Source: Saprospiraceae bacterium (GTDB taxonomy: Bacteria; Bacteroidota; Bacteroidia; Chitinophagales; Saprospiraceae). From it: a stretch of DNA of 8,140 nucleotides. The DNA lies in NCBI GenBank assembly GCA_020852155.1, contig JADZBJ010000311.1:1-8140 (forward strand). The letters run 5' to 3'. Positions 5,631 through 8,140 of this stretch are shown here, piece after piece. Every line of letters begins with the position of its first letter. Position 1 is the stretch's first letter. The position numbers and the translations under genes are program-made. The notes under the pieces are model-generated. The model saw only the letters and a list, made by a program, of their open reading frames with translations. It had not been told where the DNA came from and made no database searches.

Positions 5631-7616
5631 ATGCGCATTTTTACCAATCTAGATCAATCGTTTTCATTTCGGAATGCCGTTATTACCATTGGCTCCTTCG
5701 ACGGCGTCCACCTGGGGCATCAGCGCATTCTGGAGCGTGTGAACAACCTGGCTCGTGAACATGGTGGCGAAAGCGTGGTCATTACTTTTGATCCGCATCC
5801 GCGAACGGTATTGAGACCCGACGACCAGCACTTCAAACTGCTCACCACCACGCCTGAAAAAATCAGCCTGCTGGAGCGCTATAACATTGATAATGTAGTC
5901 GTTACGCCATTCACTCCTGATTTTTTCCAGTTATCAGCGCAGGCTTATGTGGAAGAATTTTTACTGAAAAAATTCAACCCGCGCTTCATCGTCATTGGCT
6001 ACGACCATCGTTTTGGCGCAGGCCGGGAGGGCAATCTGGAGTTTTTAAAAAAGTACGAAGCAGCAGGGCATTTTAACCTCATTGAAATACCGGCGCAGGA
6101 AATAGACGAGTTGGCGATATCGTCGTCCCGCATTCGCAAGGCACTGGATGCCGGACATCTTGATCTGGTCAACAGGCTTTCAGGGCATCCATTTGTATTG
6201 AGCGGCGAGGTCGAACATGGCAATCATGTGGGCAGAACCATCGGCTTTCCCACGGCCAACCTTAAACAGGACAACCCTTTTAAAATACGACTGCCGAATG
6301 GCATTTACGCGGCGAGGGTTTTTCTGGACAACCAGCAACTCGGCAAAGGCGGTATGTTGTACATCGGTCATCGTCCAACGGTGGATAATGCGCCGACCCC
6401 TGTCACGGAAGTCAATATCCTGGATTTCGATGGCGATTTGTATGGAAAAACGTTGTCAGTGGAAGTGTTGGAGTATATTCGCCCTGACCAGCGTCTTGAT
6501 GGCCTTGAGGCCCTGAAAGCGCAAATTGAACGAGATAAAACAGCCATTACGTCAATTTTGAATCAGCAAAGGCCCACGGAACGCATTGCCGTCGTCATAT
6601 TGAATTACAATACCCGCAGGCATCTGGAGCAGTACCTGCCCGCCGTCATGCAACATAGCGAAGGCGCTGATATTATCGTGGCTGACAATGGTTCGCCCGA
6701 CGATTCAATTGCATTTCTGGAGAAAAACTACCCGCAAGTACGCATCATTGACCTGAAACAAAACTATGGCTTTGCAGATGGTTACAACCGTGCGCTGGAA
6801 CAGGTAGAAGCGGATATTTATGTGGCCTTGAATTCCGATGTTGAAGTCACGCCCGACTGGATGACGCCCATCCTGGAATTTATGCGCGAGCACCCGGAAG
6901 TGGGTATCGTGCAACCCAAGATATTAGCCTGGGGAAAACATGATCCTGAAATATTTGAATACGCCGGCGCTTCCGGCGGCTGGATGGACGCATTGGGATA
7001 CCCTTTTTGTCGCGGACGAATATTCAGCCATCAGGAACCTGACCAGGGGCAATACGACACGCCTCAGGCCTGCTTTTGGGCCTCCGGCGCTGCATTTTTC
7101 ATACGCGCCGGACTATACAAGACCTTTGGCGGCTTTGATGGTGATTATTTTGCGCACAACGAGGAAATTGACCTTTGCTGGCGTGTCAAAAGAGCGGGTT
7201 ATCAGGTCTGGTGTATGCCCTCGTCGGTGGTATATCATTTGGGCGGCGGTACGTTGGAATATGAAAATCCGCGCAAGGTGTTTTTAAACTTTCGGAACAG
7301 CCTTTATTCCATCTTAAAAAACGAAAGCACGGGCCGCTTGCTTTGGCTGATTCCGGTGCGTTTCATCCTGGATGGCGTTGCCGGTGCGCGATTTGCGGCT
7401 AAAGGGCAGTTTTCGGCTGTTCGGGCGATTATTCAGGCGCATTTTTCATTTTACAGTAATTGGTCAAAGACGTTGAAAAAGCGACAGGAAACCAATGAAA
7501 TTCTCCGACAACACCGTATTGAAAAGGCAGATAGTACAGGCACCTATTCGGGTAGCGTTGTGGCCGCCTTTTATTTACTTCAGAAAAAACGCTTTTCGGA
7601 CTTGTTCAAGTCTTGA
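5631..7616 (+). CDS. ribF: RibF (FAD synthetase/riboflavin kinase) fused to a family 2 glycosyltransferase
   Basis: This is one uninterrupted 661-residue frame carrying two complete enzymes. Residues 1 to about 305 are RibF, which phosphorylates riboflavin to FMN and adenylylates FMN to FAD. Visible motifs are GSFDGVHLGHQ (21-31), GYDHRFGAGREGN (123-135) and ISSSRIRKAL (163-172) of the adenylyltransferase. The kinase has GRTIGFPTANL (201-211), PNGIYAARV (222-230), ILDFDGDLYGK (263-273) and RLDGLEALKAQIERD (288-302). After a linker of about 15 residues, residues 318-661 are a GT-A fold glycosyltransferase: IAVVILNYN (319-327), DIIVADNGSPDDS (347-359), NYGFADGYNRAL (378-389), a DXD-like ALNSDVE (399-405), ASGAAFFIR (484-492), EEIDLCWR (511-518) and VVYHLGGGT (533-541). 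The tail LLWLIPVRFILDGVAGARFA (570-589) may be amphipathic or membrane-associated. Sugar donor and acceptor are unknown. The ATG at 5631 precedes the first RibF strand. There is no ATG between residues 243 and 339; a TTG at 6558 is the only plausible separate start for the second half. Confidence 0.93.
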   Translation: MRIFTNLDQSFSFRNAVITIGSFDGVHLGHQRILERVNNLAREHGGESVVITFDPHPRTVLRPDDQHFKLLTTTPEKISLLERYNIDNVVVTPFTPDFFQLSAQAYVEEFLLKKFNPRFIVIGYDHRFGAGREGNLEFLKKYEAAGHFNLIEIPAQEIDELAISSSRIRKALDAGHLDLVNRLSGHPFVLSGEVEHGNHVGRTIGFPTANLKQDNPFKIRLPNGIYAARVFLDNQQLGKGGMLYIGHRPTVDNAPTPVTEVNILDFDGDLYGKTLSVEVLEYIRPDQRLDGLEALKAQIERDKTAITSILNQQRPTERIAVVILNYNTRRHLEQYLPAVMQHSEGADIIVADNGSPDDSIAFLEKNYPQVRIIDLKQNYGFADGYNRALEQVEADIYVALNSDVEVTPDWMTPILEFMREHPEVGIVQPKILAWGKHDPEIFEYAGASGGWMDALGYPFCRGRIFSHQEPDQGQYDTPQACFWASGAAFFIRAGLYKTFGGFDGDYFAHNEEIDLCWRVKRAGYQVWCMPSSVVYHLGGGTLEYENPRKVFLNFRNSLYSILKNESTGRLLWLIPVRFILDGVAGARFAAKGQFSAVRAIIQAHFSFYSNWSKTLKKRQETNEILRQHRIEKADSTGTYSGSVVAAFYLLQKKRFSDLFKS

Positions 7617-7623
7617 TTCATTT

Positions 7624-7670
7624 CCCGCAGATTTCGCAGATTTTCCCGCAGATTACACAGATTTTTTGCG
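7624..7670. repeat. Degenerate CGCAGATT tandem word repeat
   Basis: Eight bases after the glycosyltransferase stop comes a degenerate array: CCCGCAGATTT, CGCAGATTTT, CCCGCAGATTA, CACAGATTTT and TTGCG. Unit length is about 8-11 bases. The pattern is related in style to, but distinct in sequence from, the ATCCGCG/ATCCGTG units inside copies A and B. It has no coding potential, and no special structure is obvious. Confidence 0.6.
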
Positions 7671-7701
7671 ACACCTGAGGGGAAAGTCTGATAGCAAATC
7701 T

Positions 7702-7746
7702 TGAAACCTATTTTATCCTTAAAAAATACGGTTTCAGTTATTTTTA
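7702..7746 (+). terminator. Hairpin terminator after the ribF-glycosyltransferase gene
   Basis: TGAAACC (7702-7708) pairs with GGTTTCA (7730-7736), and the next six bases TATTTT (7709-7714) pair with AAAATA (7723-7728). This gives a 13-bp stem interrupted by one bulged C at 7729, with an 8-base loop. A T-rich tract (7738-7745, TTATTTTT) follows directly. It is 86 bases after the stop codon. No other gene ends here, so it most likely terminates the fused gene. Confidence 0.65.
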
Positions 7747-7780
7747 TAAAACTTCGATTAGCGCCTTACCAACTACTGAT

Positions 7781-7788
7781 TAATTTTG
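7781..7788 (+). promoter_or_regulatory. Promoter-like -7 box upstream of the palindromic element
   Basis: TAATTTTG is an exact match to TAnnTTTG. No TTTG is visible at the -33 position. The first ATG downstream (7827) gives only MGFLFTLS before a stop, which falls inside the palindromic element. The next credible gene starts at 8063, so if the box is real it would drive that gene through a leader of roughly 270 bases containing the whole palindrome. A chance match in AT-rich DNA is equally possible. Confidence 0.3.
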
Positions 7789-7849
7789 CGATTTTGAAGC
7801 AAGGCCCATATTTTCACTGTATCTACATGGGTTTTTTATTCACCTTATC

Positions 7850-8011
7850 GTAACTGTTTAGGTCAGCGGTTTTGGATCAAAAAAGCAGGCGATTTTAGGT
7901 CAATCAAGCCGCTTTTTTGAGTTCGATGCAGCGCATCGGACGAGAAAAACGGCGAAGAGTGGCCTAAAATTGACCTTTTTTGACCAAAATGGGAGCGACC
8001 TAAACAGTTAC
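7850..8011. mobile_element. 162-bp palindromic element with 15-bp GTAA-ended terminal inverted repeats (MITE-like)
   Basis: The ends GTAACTGTTTAGGTC (7850-7864) and GACCTAAACAGTTAC (7997-8011) are perfect 15-bp inverted repeats. The interior is also largely self-complementary: GGATCAAAAAAG near the left end mirrors TTTTTTGACC near the right; TTTTAGGTCAAT (7893-7904) mirrors CCTAAAATTGACC (7963-7975) in part; GCCG (about 7908) pairs with CGGC (about 7950); and CGATGC (7924-7929) pairs with GCATCG (7933-7938) at the exact centre. The whole unit can fold into one long imperfect hairpin. No transposase is present. Ends beginning GTAA are known for IS66-family elements, so a non-autonomous IS66-related MITE is one reading. 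No matching 8-base duplications flank it (ACCTTATC versus ATTGCATG), so recent insertion is not supported. The rest of the gene-free stretch 7617-8062 holds the repeat, terminator and promoter-like box listed separately. Confidence 0.7.
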
Positions 8012-8062
8012 ATTGCATGAAGGTGGTTGTTTTTCCGAATTTAGCCGCTAAAAAATTACGCT

Positions 8063-8140
8063 ATGCGATTTGCCCTGCCGCTTTTCCTCTTATTAACCTT
8101 CGCCTTTTCTCCGAAAACAACCTTTTCGCAATCAGGCCAA
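8063..8140 (+). CDS. N-terminus of an exported protein (partial, runs off the window)
   Basis: Only 26 codons are present. They encode a typical signal peptide: a short basic start (MRF), a hydrophobic core (ALPLFLLLTFAF), then a polar stretch and a plausible cleavage point near TFS-Q, followed by SGQ. The protein is therefore expected to leave the cytoplasm, as a periplasmic, outer-membrane or secreted product. No mature domain is visible, so function cannot be named. An in-frame TAG at 8042 and the lack of another start between them support the ATG at 8063. It begins 51 bases after the palindromic element. An overlapping frame from 8017 is also open to the edge but has no signal-peptide or family character. 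Confidence 0.7.
   Translation, partial: MRFALPLFLLLTFAFSPKTTFSQSGQ

Noticed and set aside
7805..7838. Terminator hairpin CCCAT/ATGGG followed by T-run
   Set aside because: The stem is only 5 bp with a 17-base loop; the much stronger hairpin at 7702-7736 already ends the upstream gene.
7842..8019. 8-base target duplication around the palindromic element
   Set aside because: ACCTTATC on the left and ATTGCATG on the right do not match, so no duplication is claimed.
8017..8140. Alternative open frame from the ATG at 8017
   Set aside because: It overlaps the signal-peptide frame at 8063 in another phase and its translation has no export signal or family pattern.

Overview
The window looks like chromosomal DNA of a Bacteroidota bacterium, possibly an environmental lineage such as the Saprospiria; that lower rank is a guess. 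The reasons are the absence of convincing Shine-Dalgarno sequences before every confident start, TAnnTTTG-type promoter boxes, a dihydroorotase with the IDDQVHFREPG signature I associate with Bacteroidota, and intergenic DNA filled with short 'word' repeats (ATTCGATTG-type, ATCCGCG/ATCCGTG-type, CGCAGATT-type, AATCCTGG-type). There is no phage, plasmid, CRISPR, rRNA or tRNA signal.

Layout, left to right. A small NADPH-dependent FMN reductase (56-616, +) converges on a biotin-dependent acyl-CoA carboxylase beta subunit, most like methylcrotonyl-CoA carboxylase (778-2406, -). Upstream of that, on the same strand, is a saccharopine dehydrogenase of the reductase type (2602-3933, -). The carboxylase gene lies between two inverted copies of one composite intergenic repeat (612-764 and 2419-2592). 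After a 279-bp gap holding another repeat type comes dihydroorotase (4213-5553, -). It is divergent from a long gene (5631-7616, +) that encodes a complete bifunctional RibF (FAD synthetase plus riboflavin kinase) followed in frame by a complete family 2 glycosyltransferase. The last 524 bases hold a degenerate CGCAGATT repeat, a good terminator hairpin, a promoter-like box, a 162-bp palindromic element with perfect 15-bp ends starting GTAA, and the first 26 codons of a gene for an exported protein (8063 to the window edge, +).

Functional reading. The carboxylase and saccharopine dehydrogenase suggest branched-chain amino acid and lysine catabolism, although their usual partner subunits are not here. 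FMN reductase, dihydroorotase and RibF are housekeeping flavin and pyrimidine genes. The most unusual item is the RibF-glycosyltransferase fusion, which joins cofactor synthesis to sugar transfer in one 661-residue chain. Next come the two palindromic or inverted repeat systems: the stop-codon-abutting repeats around the carboxylase gene, and the GTAA-ended foldback element near the right edge.
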